64,000 nucleotides of DNA from Fimbriimonadaceae bacterium (GTDB taxonomy: Bacteria; Armatimonadota; Fimbriimonadia; Fimbriimonadales; Fimbriimonadaceae), in contig JAIBBE010000014.1 of NCBI GenBank assembly GCA_019694835.1, positions 1 to 64,000 on the forward strand, read 5' to 3'. Position numbers and translations under genes: made by a program. Shown one piece after another: positions 1 through 8,102 of the stretch (the stretch's first letter is position 1; each line of letters starts with the position of its first letter). Under the pieces are notes generated by a model that did no database searches, was not told the DNA's origin, and saw nothing but the letters and a program-made list of their open reading frames with translations.

Positions 1-1
1 T

Positions 2-121
2 CTGGAGGACAACTACACCCTGGAGCAGTTCCTCGAGTGCTTTCCAACCGTGCCAAAGCAACTCGCACTCGCGGTGCTGGACGAATCCGAGACGGCTCTC
101 CTCAAACTGAAGACGGCATGA
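2..121 (+). CDS. DUF433 family antitoxin, C-terminal fragment
   Basis: The window opens inside this gene; 39 codons are visible, ending at TGA 119-121. The residues (LEDNYTLEQFLECFPTV near the edge) match the C-terminal helix-turn-helix part of DUF433 proteins, small DNA-binding antitoxins usually encoded just before a DUF5615 PIN-like toxin. The next reading frame begins at ATG 118 in an ATGA overlap and is exactly such a protein, which supports the call. Its start lies outside the window, so intactness cannot be judged. Confidence 0.7.
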   Translation: MEDNYTLEQFLECFPTVPKQLALAVLDESETALLKLKTA

Positions 122-320
122 GGGTTCTTCTCGACGAGTGCGTGCCTGCACCTCTTGCTCACCTTCTGCTACCGGAACACGAGTATTTCACGGCGCGGCA
201 GCAAGGATGGGAAGCCACTTCGAACGAGAGCTTCTTAGCCTCGCGCAGGGCGATTTCGAAGCGTTTCTAAATCTGGATCGCGGAGCAACTCGGTCGGTAA
301 ACTGCTTCTATGACATTTAA
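118..320 (+). pseudogene. DUF5615 PIN-like toxin, frameshifted and truncated
   Basis: From ATG 118 the frame gives MRVLLDECVPAPLAHLL, the typical DUF5615 start with the first acidic PIN residues, and stops at 270. The expected continuation (LLSLAQGDFEAFLNLDRG) is in another frame, reached by a shift near 225-235 and running to TAA 318-320. Intact family members are about 110 residues with further acidic residues and a basic end, which are missing here. The toxin is therefore broken and probably inactive. The hicBA pair begins inside its tail, and the hicB promoter lies in the remnant. Confidence 0.75.
298..303 (+). promoter_or_regulatory. -10 box of hicBA (leaderless type)
   Basis: TAAACT lies six bases before the hicB ATG at 310, the spacing seen in front of many genes of this window. 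Transcription would start at or next to the start codon, and no Shine-Dalgarno sequence is present. No convincing -35 box is seen. Confidence 0.4.
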
Positions 321-516
321 GGTCGTCACCGAGCCCGGTGAACAGTCGGGATTCGTTTCGCACGTACCGGCTCTGCCTGGATGTTGGTCGCAAGGCGCGA
401 CACGCGAAGAGGCGCTGGCTAACATCCGCGAGGCCGCCGAGGGATGGCTTGAAGCCCAGCAGGACAAAATGGACCGCAACATCCCCCCAGGCCAAATCGA
501 TCTCATCACGCTCTAG
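310..516 (+). CDS. hicB: HicB-type antitoxin
   Basis: A 68-residue protein of the HicB/UPF0150 fold: FVSHVPALPGCWSQGAT is the signature partial RNase H-like strand-helix, followed by a helix with EEALANIREA. HicB antitoxins bind and block HicA. It lacks the longer C-terminal DNA-binding extension of some HicB proteins. The stop at 516 is two bases from the hicA ATG, so the two are co-transcribed. In this order the antitoxin comes first. Family assignment is strong; activity is inferred. Confidence 0.85.
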   Translation: MTFKVVTEPGEQSGFVSHVPALPGCWSQGATREEALANIREAAEGWLEAQQDKMDRNIPPGQIDLITL

Positions 517-518
517 CC

Positions 519-740
519 ATGCCGAGACTCCCGGTGGTGAGTGGGCGCGAAGCGCGAAGAGCTTTTGAAAGAGCCGGGTGGGTGTTTGACCGTCAAAGGG
601 GCAGCCATATGATCCTTGGCAAGCCGAATTCGTCCGGAATGCTCTCCATCCCCGATCATCGTGAACTTGACACCGGCCTCTTGCGAGGGCTTGTTCGGGA
701 TTCCGGACTCTCGGTTGAGGAGTTCATTGCGCTACTCTAA
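519..740 (+). CDS. hicA: HicA-type mRNA interferase toxin
   Basis: A 73-residue protein with the HicA dsRBD-like fold: a helix with SGREARRAFERAGW, then the strand RQRGSHMILGK containing the catalytic His of the G-S-H motif, then a C-terminal helix ending VEEFIALL. HicA proteins cleave mRNA when not bound by HicB. The conserved Gly-Ser-His is present, so the toxin looks intact. It follows hicB by two bases. The adjacent broken DUF433/DUF5615 pair suggests a locus that collects toxin-antitoxin modules. Confidence 0.85.
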   Translation: MPRLPVVSGREARRAFERAGWVFDRQRGSHMILGKPNSSGMLSIPDHRELDTGLLRGLVRDSGLSVEEFIALL

Positions 741-780
741 GGAGTCAGGAGCCGGCCATAATCTCCTCCGGAGTCCACCC

Positions 781-1488
781 ATGACCGCACAGCAAATCGT
801 CTCAGAAATCGAGCCGCTCGGAACCGAGGGCTACCGGCGGGTCTTGCGCAACCACGGCGTCACCGGGCCGCTCTTCGGCGTAAAGATCGAGGAGCTTAAG
901 AAGTACGAGAAGGCGATCAAGAAGAACTACCAGCTCGCTCTTGACCTCTATGACACCGGAATCTACGACGCGATCTACCTGGCCGGGCTCATCGCCGACG
1001 AATCCAAGATGACCAAGGACGACCTGCGCGGCTGGCTCGACAAGGCCAGCAGCGACGTGGTCGCCGAGTTTGCGGTCGCTTGGGTAGCTGCGGAGGGGCC
1101 GCACGGCTGGGATCTCGCACTGGAGTGGATCGATTCGCCCGACGAGAAGGCGCCGGTGGTGGGCTGGGGGACGCTGTCTTCGCTAGTTGCCGTAAGAGAC
1201 GACGCTGAGTTGGACATCCCAGCTTTGCGGCGCCTTCTGGAGCGTGTTTCTGCGACCATTCACGATCAGCCAGACCGTGTTCGCTACAAGATGAACGGCT
1301 TCGTGATCGCCCTGGGATCGTACGTGAGCGAGTTGACGGACGAGGCCCTCCGTGCTGGCGAGAAGATCGGCACCGTGAAGGTCTTTATGGGCAAGACTGA
1401 CTGCAAGGTGCCCTACGCACCCGACTACATCCGCAAGGTCGCCGACAAAGGACGGGTCGGGAAGAAGCGGAAGTCCGCGCGGTGCTAG
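781..1488 (+). CDS. AlkD-like DNA alkylation repair protein
   Basis: A 235-residue protein of the DNA alkylation repair enzyme family (HEAT-like helical repeats, PF08713 type). Recognisable blocks are GVKIEELKKYEKAIKK, DTGIYDAIYLAGLIADE, the RVRYKMNGFVIALGSYV stretch and a basic end KKRKSARC, usual for this subgroup. AlkD proteins excise alkylated purines using aromatic residues in a concave basic surface; activity here is inferred. The frame is open from 616, but ATG 781 is preferred because GGAG lies eight bases upstream and the extension overlaps hicA and does not resemble the family. Confidence 0.8.
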   Translation: MTAQQIVSEIEPLGTEGYRRVLRNHGVTGPLFGVKIEELKKYEKAIKKNYQLALDLYDTGIYDAIYLAGLIADESKMTKDDLRGWLDKASSDVVAEFAVAWVAAEGPHGWDLALEWIDSPDEKAPVVGWGTLSSLVAVRDDAELDIPALRRLLERVSATIHDQPDRVRYKMNGFVIALGSYVSELTDEALRAGEKIGTVKVFMGKTDCKVPYAPDYIRKVADKGRVGKKRKSARC

Positions 1489-1490
1489 AC

Positions 1491-2366
1491 CTATGCTGGA
1501 GCCACGGGCTCCTCAGTCGCCTCCGCTGGAATGGCCTCGCGCACGGCAGCCAGCTTGAGCTCGAACTCTGCTAGCTTCTTGCCCTCCAGCGCCACCGGGC
1601 GACCGTCCATCAGGGCGGTAAGCGCCTCGCACTCCGCGCGGGAGAACCTCACGGAACCCAGGACATGTTCTTCGAACGCTTCATAGGCCAGCGGCGCGAC
1701 AGCCCTTGCACACTGGGCGAGAGCTTCTGCAAAGACCCGGATCTCGTACTGCGCATGGGCGTCCATCCGGAGTCGTAGGAAGTGAAACAGGTTGTGGAGG
1801 TCGATTTGCCAATACCACTCGGTGTAGAGCGAGATGGGCAGGTTGGCGCGGGCGAGTTCGCGGGCAACGCCTTTCTCGATCATCGATTCATAGTTGGCGT
1901 ATACCGCCTTTTGCTCGGCCTCCATCGCCTCGATGATCTGCATGGCCTCGGCGAGCGGGAGCGCCTCGTCGGAGCGGGCTTGCTTGTTTGATTCACTCTG
2001 GAAGCGCACCTGATCCGGCTCGGGCAAGTAGAACTCGTCCTTCATCACCGAATAACGGCCGCTGATTTCGTTCAGCCGCGCGGTTCGGTGGCGCACCCAC
2101 TGCCGGGCGACGAAGATCGGCATCTTGGTGTGGAAGGTGAGCACCACCTGCTCGAACGGCGACGTGTGCTCGTGCTTCAGAAGGTAGTGGATCAGGCCGC
2201 GGTCTTGTCGGAAGCTCTTCGTGCCTGCACCGTAGCTCACCCGCGCCGACTGCACGATTCGCTGGTCACCACCGAGATAGTCGACGAGGCGAACGAAGCC
2301 CTTGTTGAGAACCGGGATTTCTTGGTCGAGAAGCGCTTCGGCGGCGTCGACAATGATACGACCCAT
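1491..2366 (-). CDS. thyX: Flavin-dependent thymidylate synthase
   Basis: A 291-residue ThyX, which makes dTMP from dUMP using methylene-tetrahydrofolate, NADPH and FAD. The ThyX signature RHRX7S is present (RHRTARLNEIS), followed by GRYSVM. An ATG 33 bases further upstream is possible, but the start at 2366 has AGGAG seven bases upstream and begins right after the map stop. The gene is the last of the ribosomal/secY/adk/map unit, a position where infA is usual. A short Glu/Ala-rich tail ends the protein. No thyA is in the window. Confidence 0.95.
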   Translation of the reverse strand: MGRIIVDAAEALLDQEIPVLNKGFVRLVDYLGGDQRIVQSARVSYGAGTKSFRQDRGLIHYLLKHEHTSPFEQVVLTFHTKMPIFVARQWVRHRTARLNEISGRYSVMKDEFYLPEPDQVRFQSESNKQARSDEALPLAEAMQIIEAMEAEQKAVYANYESMIEKGVARELARANLPISLYTEWYWQIDLHNLFHFLRLRMDAHAQYEIRVFAEALAQCARAVAPLAYEAFEEHVLGSVRFSRAECEALTALMDGRPVALEGKKLAEFELKLAAVREAIPAEATEEPVAPA

Positions 2367-2370
2367 TTGC

Positions 2371-3120
2371 TTACTCCTGCGTGAGAATGTCGGGGCCATC
2401 CTTCGTGATGGCGACGGTGTGCTCGTAGTGGGCGGAGAGCTTGCCGTCGGCGGTGACGACCGTCCATTTGTCGGCCAGCGTCTTGACCTTCCACGTGCCC
2501 TCGTTCACCATCGGCTCGATGCAGATCGTCATGCCCTCCTTGATGATGGAACCCTTCCCCGCTTTGCCGTAATTGGGGACACTCGGCTCTTCGTGCACGC
2601 TCTGCCCGACCCCGTGGCCGACGAGGTCCTTGACGACCGAGTAGCCGTTCTGGACCACGTATTTCTCGACCGCAGCCCCGATGTCGCCGATGTGATTGCC
2701 GATTTTGGCCTTGGCGATGCCTTGGTAGAGGCTCTCGCGGGTGACGTTCATGAGGCGCTGCGCCTTCTCGGAGACTGTCCCGACGGGATACGTCCACGCC
2801 CCGTCCGCGACCCAGCCGTCGAGGGTCACGCCAAAGTCAAGGTCGACGATATCGCCTTCTTGGAGCGGCTTGTCGTCGGGGATGCCGTGGATGACGACGT
2901 TGTTCACCGAGATGCAGGTCGCAGCCGGATAGCCTCGGTAGCCGAGGAAACTGGGAATGCCGCCTGCTTCGCGAATCAGCCTCTCGGCGAGGTCATTGAG
3001 CTGTTTGGGGCTTGATTTGCCGGGCACGATCGATTCGGAGACCAGGCGCAGGGTTCTGGCAACGACTTTGCCCGCCGCACGCATCTTCTCGATTTCATGG
3101 GGCTTCTTGTAGACGATCAT
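2371..3120 (-). CDS. map: Methionine aminopeptidase, type I
   Basis: A 249-residue type Ia methionine aminopeptidase that removes the initiator Met from nascent proteins. The five metal ligands sit in recognisable blocks: the two Asp in DIVDLDFGVTLDGWVADGAW, His in GHGVGQSVHEEP, Glu in ICIEPM and Glu in the final HYEHTVAIT. The start overlaps the adk stop as ATGA (3117-3120), so translation is probably coupled. The adk-map order is the classical spc arrangement. Confidence 0.97.
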   Translation of the reverse strand: MIVYKKPHEIEKMRAAGKVVARTLRLVSESIVPGKSSPKQLNDLAERLIREAGGIPSFLGYRGYPAATCISVNNVVIHGIPDDKPLQEGDIVDLDFGVTLDGWVADGAWTYPVGTVSEKAQRLMNVTRESLYQGIAKAKIGNHIGDIGAAVEKYVVQNGYSVVKDLVGHGVGQSVHEEPSVPNYGKAGKGSIIKEGMTICIEPMVNEGTWKVKTLADKWTVVTADGKLSAHYEHTVAITKDGPDILTQE

Positions 3121-3764
3121 CGCTTAAGGCCTTCGACAATCGCGGAATAGACCTGCTCCGGTTCGTTGCTTCCGTCGATCCGCAGCAATTTGCCCTTGGC
3201 CGCGTAATACTCGATGACCGGTCGCGTGTTCTCGTGAAAAATCTTGAGGCGCTCGCGAATCGTCTCCGGCTGGTCGTCGGTGCGGACGAAGAGCGGGCCG
3301 TTGCACTTGTCGCAAAGCCCTTCGCGCTTGGGCGGTTTCGTTTGGGCGTGGTAGATCTCGCCACATTTGGTGCAACCCATCCGTCCCGAAAGCCGTCCGA
3401 CGACCAAATCGTCGTTCACTTCGATGGAAACAACTTCATCGATGTCCATCCCCATATCGGCGAGCATTTCGTCCAGGGCTTCGGCTTGTCGAACGGTGCG
3501 CGGGAAACCGTCCAGGATGAAGCCGTGCTTGCGCACCTCGTCGGTCCTGATCCGTTTGGCCATCATCTCGATGGTCACCCCATTCGGGACGAGTTCGCCG
3601 TGATCGATGTAGCGCTTGGCCAATCTGCCGAGATCGGTTTCGGCTTCGATTTCGGATCGGAAGATGACGCCCGAGGAGAGCGGCTTGAGTCCCAGCCGCT
3701 GTTCGAGCAACGCGGCCTGGGTGCCCTTGCCGACGCCCGGTGGTCCAATGAGAATGAGTCGCAT
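3117..3764 (-). CDS. adk: Adenylate kinase with zinc-type lid
   Basis: A 215-residue long-form adenylate kinase catalysing AMP + ATP to 2 ADP. The P-loop GPPGVGKGTQ is at the N-terminus and the DGFPRT AMP-site motif follows. The lid carries four Cys as CTKC...CDKC, so it should bind Zn, as in Gram-positive and thermophile enzymes. The gene is followed by map in a four-base overlap. It is separated from secY by about 50 bases holding a near-perfect palindrome. Confidence 0.97.
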   Translation of the reverse strand: MRLILIGPPGVGKGTQAALLEQRLGLKPLSSGVIFRSEIEAETDLGRLAKRYIDHGELVPNGVTIEMMAKRIRTDEVRKHGFILDGFPRTVRQAEALDEMLADMGMDIDEVVSIEVNDDLVVGRLSGRMGCTKCGEIYHAQTKPPKREGLCDKCNGPLFVRTDDQPETIRERLKIFHENTRPVIEYYAAKGKLLRIDGSNEPEQVYSAIVEGLKR

Positions 3765-3775
3765 GGTTCTTAATG

Positions 3776-3804
3776 ATCGGACGGATCGGTCGGATCCGTC
3801 CGAT
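3776..3804. repeat. Perfect hairpin between secY and adk
   Basis: ATCGGACGGATC (3776-3787), a five-base loop and GATCCGTCCGAT (3793-3804) form a perfect 12-bp stem. With one bulged G the pairing extends outward through TTCTTAAT/ATTAAGAA to about 3768-3810. On the transcribed (minus) strand no T-run follows, so it is not a classical terminator. It sits just before the adk start and may affect adk translation or mRNA processing. Confidence 0.6.
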
Positions 3805-3817
3805 TAAGAAGGCTAGA

Positions 3818-5185
3818 CTACTGGCCGTACTGCTTCATCAGCAAGTTGGCCTCGATCTGCCGCATCGTTTCCAGCGCGACGCTTACCATGATGAGCAAGG
3901 AAGTGCCGAAGAGCATGCTCACGTTGAGCGAGCCAATTCCCGGCGCGATCAGCGGAACGAAGAACTGGGTCAAGGCGATGATCGAGAGGAAGAAGGCTCC
4001 CACGATCGTGATGCGCGAAATGACGCCGTCCAAGAACTCCTTCGTCTGCTTTCCAGGCCGTACGCCAGGGATAAACGAACCGCCCCGCTTAAGGTTGTTC
4101 GCAATATCCTCGACGTTGTACTGAATGGCCGTGTAGAAGTAGGTGAAGAAGAAGATCATGAAGGTGTAGATCAGGGCACCCACCCATCCCTGCCACCGAT
4201 GGAGATCGATCCTCATGAAGTCGGCGATGGTTGCAAACACACGCCCTACGCCGTTGTCCGGCCCGAACATCGTCGCGAACTGCGCTGGCATGTAGATGAG
4301 CGAGATCGCGAAGATGATCGGGATAACACCGGCAAGGTTGATCGAGAGCGGCAGGTAGCTTGTCGAACCACCTACAGCGCGCGTACCAACTTGACGCCGC
4401 ATATGCTGAATCGGAATTCGGCGCTGCGCGATGGTGAACAGCACGATGAGCCACGTCGTGGCGAGGAACAGCATCGCGAGGATAATGCCTTGCCACCATT
4501 GGACGGCCTGATTGCCGATAGCCGTCATGATTTGGCTGATCATGTTGGGAATCGAGATAACGATTCCGGCGAAGATCATAAGCGAGATACCGTTGCCGAT
4601 ACCCTTCTCGCTCACCTGCTCACCCAGCCAAAGCATGAACATCGCGCCTGCCGTCCAGAAGATGATGACGGTCACGAGTGTCCAGGGGGTCTGGGCACCG
4701 ATGGCTGATCCCATCATTTGGAGGAGTCCCCAGCCCTGGAATCCGCAAAGCGCGAGGGTGAGGGCACGTGTGCGCCGATTCTGCTGACGTCGCGCGTATT
4801 CTCCGCCTTCCTGCATCTCCTTCTTCCATTGGGGAAGAGCCGAGGTCAGGATCTGCATGATGATCGACGACGTGATGTATGGGTTCAGACCCAGGGCAAA
4901 GATGGAGATTCGCTTGAGGCTCCCTCCGCCAATGGTGTTCATCAGCGAGAAGAACGCATTCTTGGAAATCAGCTCCTCGAAGGTCGCTGCGTTCACGTTC
5001 GGGATCGGGACCGGAACGTGCGTTCCGAGCGCGTAGATTCCGAACACGAGCAGCACGAACAGGAGGCGCTGACGAATTTCTGGATCGGCCCAGGCGAGCC
5101 TGAGTGTTTCCAGAAGAGGCATGCGAAGACTCTTGTCTCCGCGTCCACCGCCGTAACCGCCTACGCCTGCGCCGATCGCACTCAC
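3818..5185 (-). CDS. secY: Preprotein translocase subunit SecY
   Basis: A 455-residue SecY, the channel subunit of the Sec translocon, with about ten transmembrane helices. Typical blocks are [20 protein letters not shown] (helix 1), [20 protein letters not shown] (plug/helix 2 region) and [15 protein letters not shown]. The start is GTG 5185, overlapping the rplO stop as GTGA. A Gly-rich N-terminal extension of about 20 residues precedes [11 protein letters not shown], which could be an alternative start. secG and secE are not in the window. Confidence 0.96.
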   Translation of the reverse strand: MSAIGAGVGGYGGGRGDKSLRMPLLETLRLAWADPEIRQRLLFVLLVFGIYALGTHVPVPIPNVNAATFEELISKNAFFSLMNTIGGGSLKRISIFALGLNPYITSSIIMQILTSALPQWKKEMQEGGEYARRQQNRRTRALTLALCGFQGWGLLQMMGSAIGAQTPWTLVTVIIFWTAGAMFMLWLGEQVSEKGIGNGISLMIFAGIVISIPNMISQIMTAIGNQAVQWWQGIILAMLFLATTWLIVLFTIAQRRIPIQHMRRQVGTRAVGGSTSYLPLSINLAGVIPIIFAISLIYMPAQFATMFGPDNGVGRVFATIADFMRIDLHRWQGWVGALIYTFMIFFFTYFYTAIQYNVEDIANNLKRGGSFIPGVRPGKQTKEFLDGVISRITIVGAFFLSIIALTQFFVPLIAPGIGSLNVSMLFGTSLLIMVSVALETMRQIEANLLMKQYGQ

Positions 5186-5622
5186 AGCTTTGTAACCTCG
5201 CCGCCCAGGGATTTGATCTTCTCTTCAGCGCTCTTGCTGAAGCGATGGGCCGATACCTTCAGCTTCTTCTCGAGTTCGCCGAAGCCGAGAATCTTGATGC
5301 CGTCCTTCATGCCCGGTATGATGCCGGTCGCCAAAAGCTTCTCCGGCGTGACCTCGTCGCCCGCATTGAACAGCTTCTGCAGATCGTCGAGGTTGACGAT
5401 CGCATACTCCTTGTGGTTGATGTTGCGGAAGCCCTTCTTCACCGGAAGTCGGCGTTGAATCGGGGTTTGGCCGCCCTCGAAGCGGGGATGGATTTGGCGT
5501 CGAGCCTTCTGGCCCTTGGTGCCGCGTCCAGCCGTCTTGCCGAGGCCGCTACCGATCCCGCGCGCCACGCGTCGGCGTCGCTTGGTTGCCCCTTTTGCGG
5601 GGCGCAAAATGTGGAGACTCAT
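5182..5622 (-). CDS. rplO: 50S ribosomal protein L15
   Basis: A 146-residue L15 with the expected basic, Gly-rich N-terminus ([20 protein letters not shown]) and the [18 protein letters not shown] block. The ATG at 5622 has AGGAG about nine bases upstream; the reading frame is open 15 codons further but that part is unrelated to L15. It sits between rpmD and secY in the usual order. Confidence 0.97.
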   Translation of the reverse strand: MSLHILRPAKGATKRRRRVARGIGSGLGKTAGRGTKGQKARRQIHPRFEGGQTPIQRRLPVKKGFRNINHKEYAIVNLDDLQKLFNAGDEVTPEKLLATGIIPGMKDGIKILGFGELEKKLKVSAHRFSKSAEEKIKSLGGEVTKL

Positions 5623-5626
5623 CTGA

Positions 5627-5806
5627 CTACTCCTTGACCTCTTCGACCTGGAGCAGATGCTTGACATGGTGAATCATGCCCCGAATCTGCGGGCAGTCCT
5701 TATGCACGACGGTCTGTTGCATCTTTCGCAATCCGAGCGCCTTGACGGTCGCACGGTTGCGGGGGGTGTTGCCAATGATGCTTCGAACGAGCTTAATGCG
5801 CAGCAT
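5627..5806 (-). CDS. rpmD: 50S ribosomal protein L30
   Basis: A 59-residue L30 read from ATG 5806 to TAG 5627-5629. It contains [19 protein letters not shown] and [14 protein letters not shown], the two halves of the L30 ferredoxin-like fold. It starts 14 bases inside the 3' end of rpsE with AAAGGAGG eight bases ahead, and lies four bases before the rplO start. Order and length fit the spc operon. Confidence 0.95.
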   Translation of the reverse strand: MLRIKLVRSIIGNTPRNRATVKALGLRKMQQTVVHKDCPQIRGMIHHVKHLLQVEEVKE

Positions 5807-6368
5807 CCGCTTCCTCCTTTCGTGCCTTGGCCAGCCACGGGACCAGTTCGTTCACGTCCAGACCTCGCGACTCGGCGGTCGCTTCGGGGATGCTCAACGA
5901 CTTGAACGCTTCGATCGTCGCGTAGGCCATATTCACCGAGTTCCGGCTGCCAAGGCTCTTCGCAAGGACGTTGTGGATTCCCGCTGCTTCGAGGCATGCG
6001 CGAACCGCGCTGCCCGCCTTGACGCCCGTTCCCGGGCTTGCCGGTCGCAGGACGACCTGAGCGGTTCCGCACTTCGCGGTCACGGCGTGTGGAATCGTGT
6101 CGCCGATCATCGGGACCTTGAACATCGCCTTGCGAGCGGCTTCCTCAGCCTTTCGGATCGCATCGGGGATACCGCGCGCCTTGCCGAGCCCGACGCCGAC
6201 GAGGCCCTTGTTGTCACCCACAACGACCAAGATCGACCAGGACGCGGTCTTGCCACCCTTGTGTGTCTTGAACACCTTGTTGGAACGCACGACGCGAACG
6301 TCGTACTGCGGTCCTTCGGTAGGGGTTCGCGACTCGCGGCGGCCCGTCATTCTGTTTGCCATTTTCAT
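5793..6368 (-). CDS. rpsE: 30S ribosomal protein S5
   Basis: A 191-residue S5. The N-terminal dsRBD-like domain shows [20 protein letters not shown] and [19 protein letters not shown]; the C-terminal domain shows [24 protein letters not shown]5 lies at the mRNA entry of the small subunit. ATGs at codons 1 and 3 are possible, with GGAG upstream. The gene begins two bases after rplR and its end overlaps rpmD by 14 bases. Confidence 0.97.
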   Translation of the reverse strand: MKMANRMTGRRESRTPTEGPQYDVRVVRSNKVFKTHKGGKTASWSILVVVGDNKGLVGVGLGKARGIPDAIRKAEEAARKAMFKVPMIGDTIPHAVTAKCGTAQVVLRPASPGTGVKAGSAVRACLEAAGIHNVLAKSLGSRNSVNMAYATIEAFKSLSIPEATAESRGLDVNELVPWLAKARKEEADAAH

Positions 6369-6370
6369 GC

Positions 6371-6724
6371 TTAGAACTCCAACCCGCCTTCTCGGGCACC
6401 TTCAGCGAGGTTGGCAACGCGGCCATGATATCGGAAGCCACCCCGGTCGAAGACGACCTTGGCCACTCCCTTCTCTTTGCAGCGCTTGGCCAAAGCCTCG
6501 CCGACCTTCTTCGCGCCTTCGGCATTGCCGCCGACCTTGAGGTCTTTCTCCAAACTGCTTGCCGCGACCAGCGTGGTGCCGGTGCGATCGTCGATCACCT
6601 GAGCCGAAATGTGCTTCAGGCTGCGAAAGACGGCCAGCCTCGGCCGCTCGGCGGTGCCGTCGACTTTCTTGCGGACCCGCGCGTGGCGGACGATTCTGAG
6701 CTCTGATCTGTTTTTAGTTGGCAT
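6371..6724 (-). CDS. rplR: 50S ribosomal protein L18
   Basis: A 117-residue L18, the 5S rRNA-binding protein. It shows [20 protein letters not shown] and ends with [20 protein letters not shown], both characteristic. The usual basic N-terminus is present. It stands between rplF and rpsE as in the standard spc order. Confidence 0.97.
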   Translation of the reverse strand: MPTKNRSELRIVRHARVRKKVDGTAERPRLAVFRSLKHISAQVIDDRTGTTLVAASSLEKDLKVGGNAEGAKKVGEALAKRCKEKGVAKVVFDRGGFRYHGRVANLAEGAREGGLEF

Positions 6725-6737
6725 TGCTCAAATCTCC

Positions 6738-7301
6738 TTACTTCTTCTTCGCCGCGCGCTTTCCGGCCTTGAGCTTGACGACTTCGCCTGCGTAGCGAAT
6801 GCCCTTGCCCTTGTACGGGTCCGGCTTGCGGATCTTTCGAATGTCGGCGGCGACTTGACCCACCTGAGCCTTGTCGATGCCGTTAATGGTAATGCTCTGG
6901 GCACGCGTCTTTTCGTCTGCGGTCACCTCGAACGAGATGCCGGGCAGCGCTTCAACCTTGACAGGGTGCGAATAGCCCATGTTCAGCAGCAGGTTCTTTC
7001 CTTCAAGCTGAACACGGTAGCCGACGCCCTGGACCTGAAGCATCTTCTTGTGACCTTGCGTCACACCAACGATCATGTTGTTGATCAGCGTGCGAGCAAG
7101 TCCGTGCTGGCTCCGAGTCCGGTACAAGTTGTTGGGTCGATCGACCTCGATCGTACCGTTGTCCTGCTTGATCGTCAACTCGCGTGCGATTGGCTGGTTC
7201 AGTTCGCCTTTCGGTCCCTTGACGGTAACTACGTTGCTCGCGTCCACGCTGACGTTGACTCCGTTCGGTACGGTGATGGGAAGTTTTCCGATTCTTGACA
7301 T
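6738..7301 (-). CDS. rplF: 50S ribosomal protein L6
   Basis: A 187-residue L6 with two repeated alpha/beta domains. MSRIGKLPITVPNGV starts the protein, GPKGELNQPI and SQHGLARTLINNMI lie in the first domain, and RKPDPYKGKGIRYAGE near the C-terminus is the diagnostic motif. A basic tail ends in KAGKRAAKKK. The frame is intact. Confidence 0.98.
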   Translation of the reverse strand: MSRIGKLPITVPNGVNVSVDASNVVTVKGPKGELNQPIARELTIKQDNGTIEVDRPNNLYRTRSQHGLARTLINNMIVGVTQGHKKMLQVQGVGYRVQLEGKNLLLNMGYSHPVKVEALPGISFEVTADEKTRAQSITINGIDKAQVGQVAADIRKIRKPDPYKGKGIRYAGEVVKLKAGKRAAKKK

Positions 7302-7313
7302 CGTTTTCTCTCC

Positions 7314-7709
7314 TTACCAAACCTCGCAGAGGATCTCGCCGCCAACATGGCGCTTGCGGGCCTCGCGATCGGTCATCACACCGCTGCTGGTTGAGAGGAT
7401 TCGAGTGGCGAGGCCACTTCGGATCGGCTTCAACTCATCCGATGCCTTGTAAACACGCAGGCCTGGCTTGCTGACACGATTCAGCTTCTTCAGGATCGGC
7501 TTGCGCTTGGCGTCGTAGCGGATGTGCACACGGATCATCGGGAACTTGCTTTCCGTCGTGATCTCATGCGACTTCAAGTAGCCCTCGGCTTCGAGGATCT
7601 TGATAATGTCGATTTTGATCTTGCTCATCGGGATTTCCACCGACGGGAGCCCGGCTCGGGCACCGTTGCGAATACGCGTGAGCAGATCAGCGATGGGGTC
7701 GCTATGCAT
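7314..7709 (-). CDS. rpsH: 30S ribosomal protein S8
   Basis: A 131-residue S8, a primary 16S rRNA-binding protein and, in some bacteria, translational repressor of this operon. DPIADLLTRIRNGARAG at the N-terminus and the C-terminal LSTSSGVMTDREARKRHVGG are diagnostic. It lies between rpsZ and rplF. No repressor binding site was identified. Confidence 0.97.
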   Translation of the reverse strand: MHSDPIADLLTRIRNGARAGLPSVEIPMSKIKIDIIKILEAEGYLKSHEITTESKFPMIRVHIRYDAKRKPILKKLNRVSKPGLRVYKASDELKPIRSGLATRILSTSSGVMTDREARKRHVGGEILCEVW

Positions 7710-7728
7710 ACTGAGTCCTCCCTGAGCC

Positions 7729-7914
7729 CTACCAGCTCGACTTGGTCACACCTGGGAGGAGGCCTCGGTGGGCGCTTTCCCGGAGACAGATACGACAGAT
7801 GCCGAAGAAGCGGTTATAGCCCCTGGCCCGGCCGCACAGACTGCAGCGATTGTAGCTGCGCACCTTAAACTTAGGCGTGCGCTTTTGTTTTACGATCAGA
7901 CACTGTTTTGCCAT
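7729..7914 (-). CDS. rpsZ: 30S ribosomal protein S14, zinc type (type Z)
   Basis: A 61-residue S14 with a four-Cys zinc ribbon (CSLC...CRIC) and FRICLRE-type C-terminal region, the short Zn-binding form rather than the ~100-residue Zn-free form. It is the first gene of the block. GGGAG lies just before ATG 7914. In most bacteria rplE precedes this gene, but here a gene on the opposite strand begins at 8103, so the operon starts at rpsZ. The leader 7915-8100 shows no clear sigma-70 boxes. Confidence 0.95.
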   Translation of the reverse strand: MAKQCLIVKQKRTPKFKVRSYNRCSLCGRARGYNRFFGICRICLRESAHRGLLPGVTKSSW

Positions 7915-8102
7915 TCATTCTCCCGCCGTTCCCGGGCCGGTTTGCGGCAGCGCCGCACCTCACCCGTGGCTAAGTTGTGGGGTTGGCGCACACGAGGCAC
8001 GCCGATCCCAAAGGATACCCTCGCACGGCCCGGGCTTGCAACAGGTATGAGGCCCTTTCACGACGGCCGCGATCCGATCTTGAGCTTCGTCTAGAATGAG
8101 GC

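Noticed and set aside
616..780. 55-codon upstream extension of the AlkD-like protein
   Set aside because: It overlaps hicA and has no family similarity; ATG 781 has a ribosome site.
3773..4708. 311-codon frame opposite secY
   Set aside because: It is a charged, Arg/Asp/His-rich shadow of a conserved membrane protein gene.
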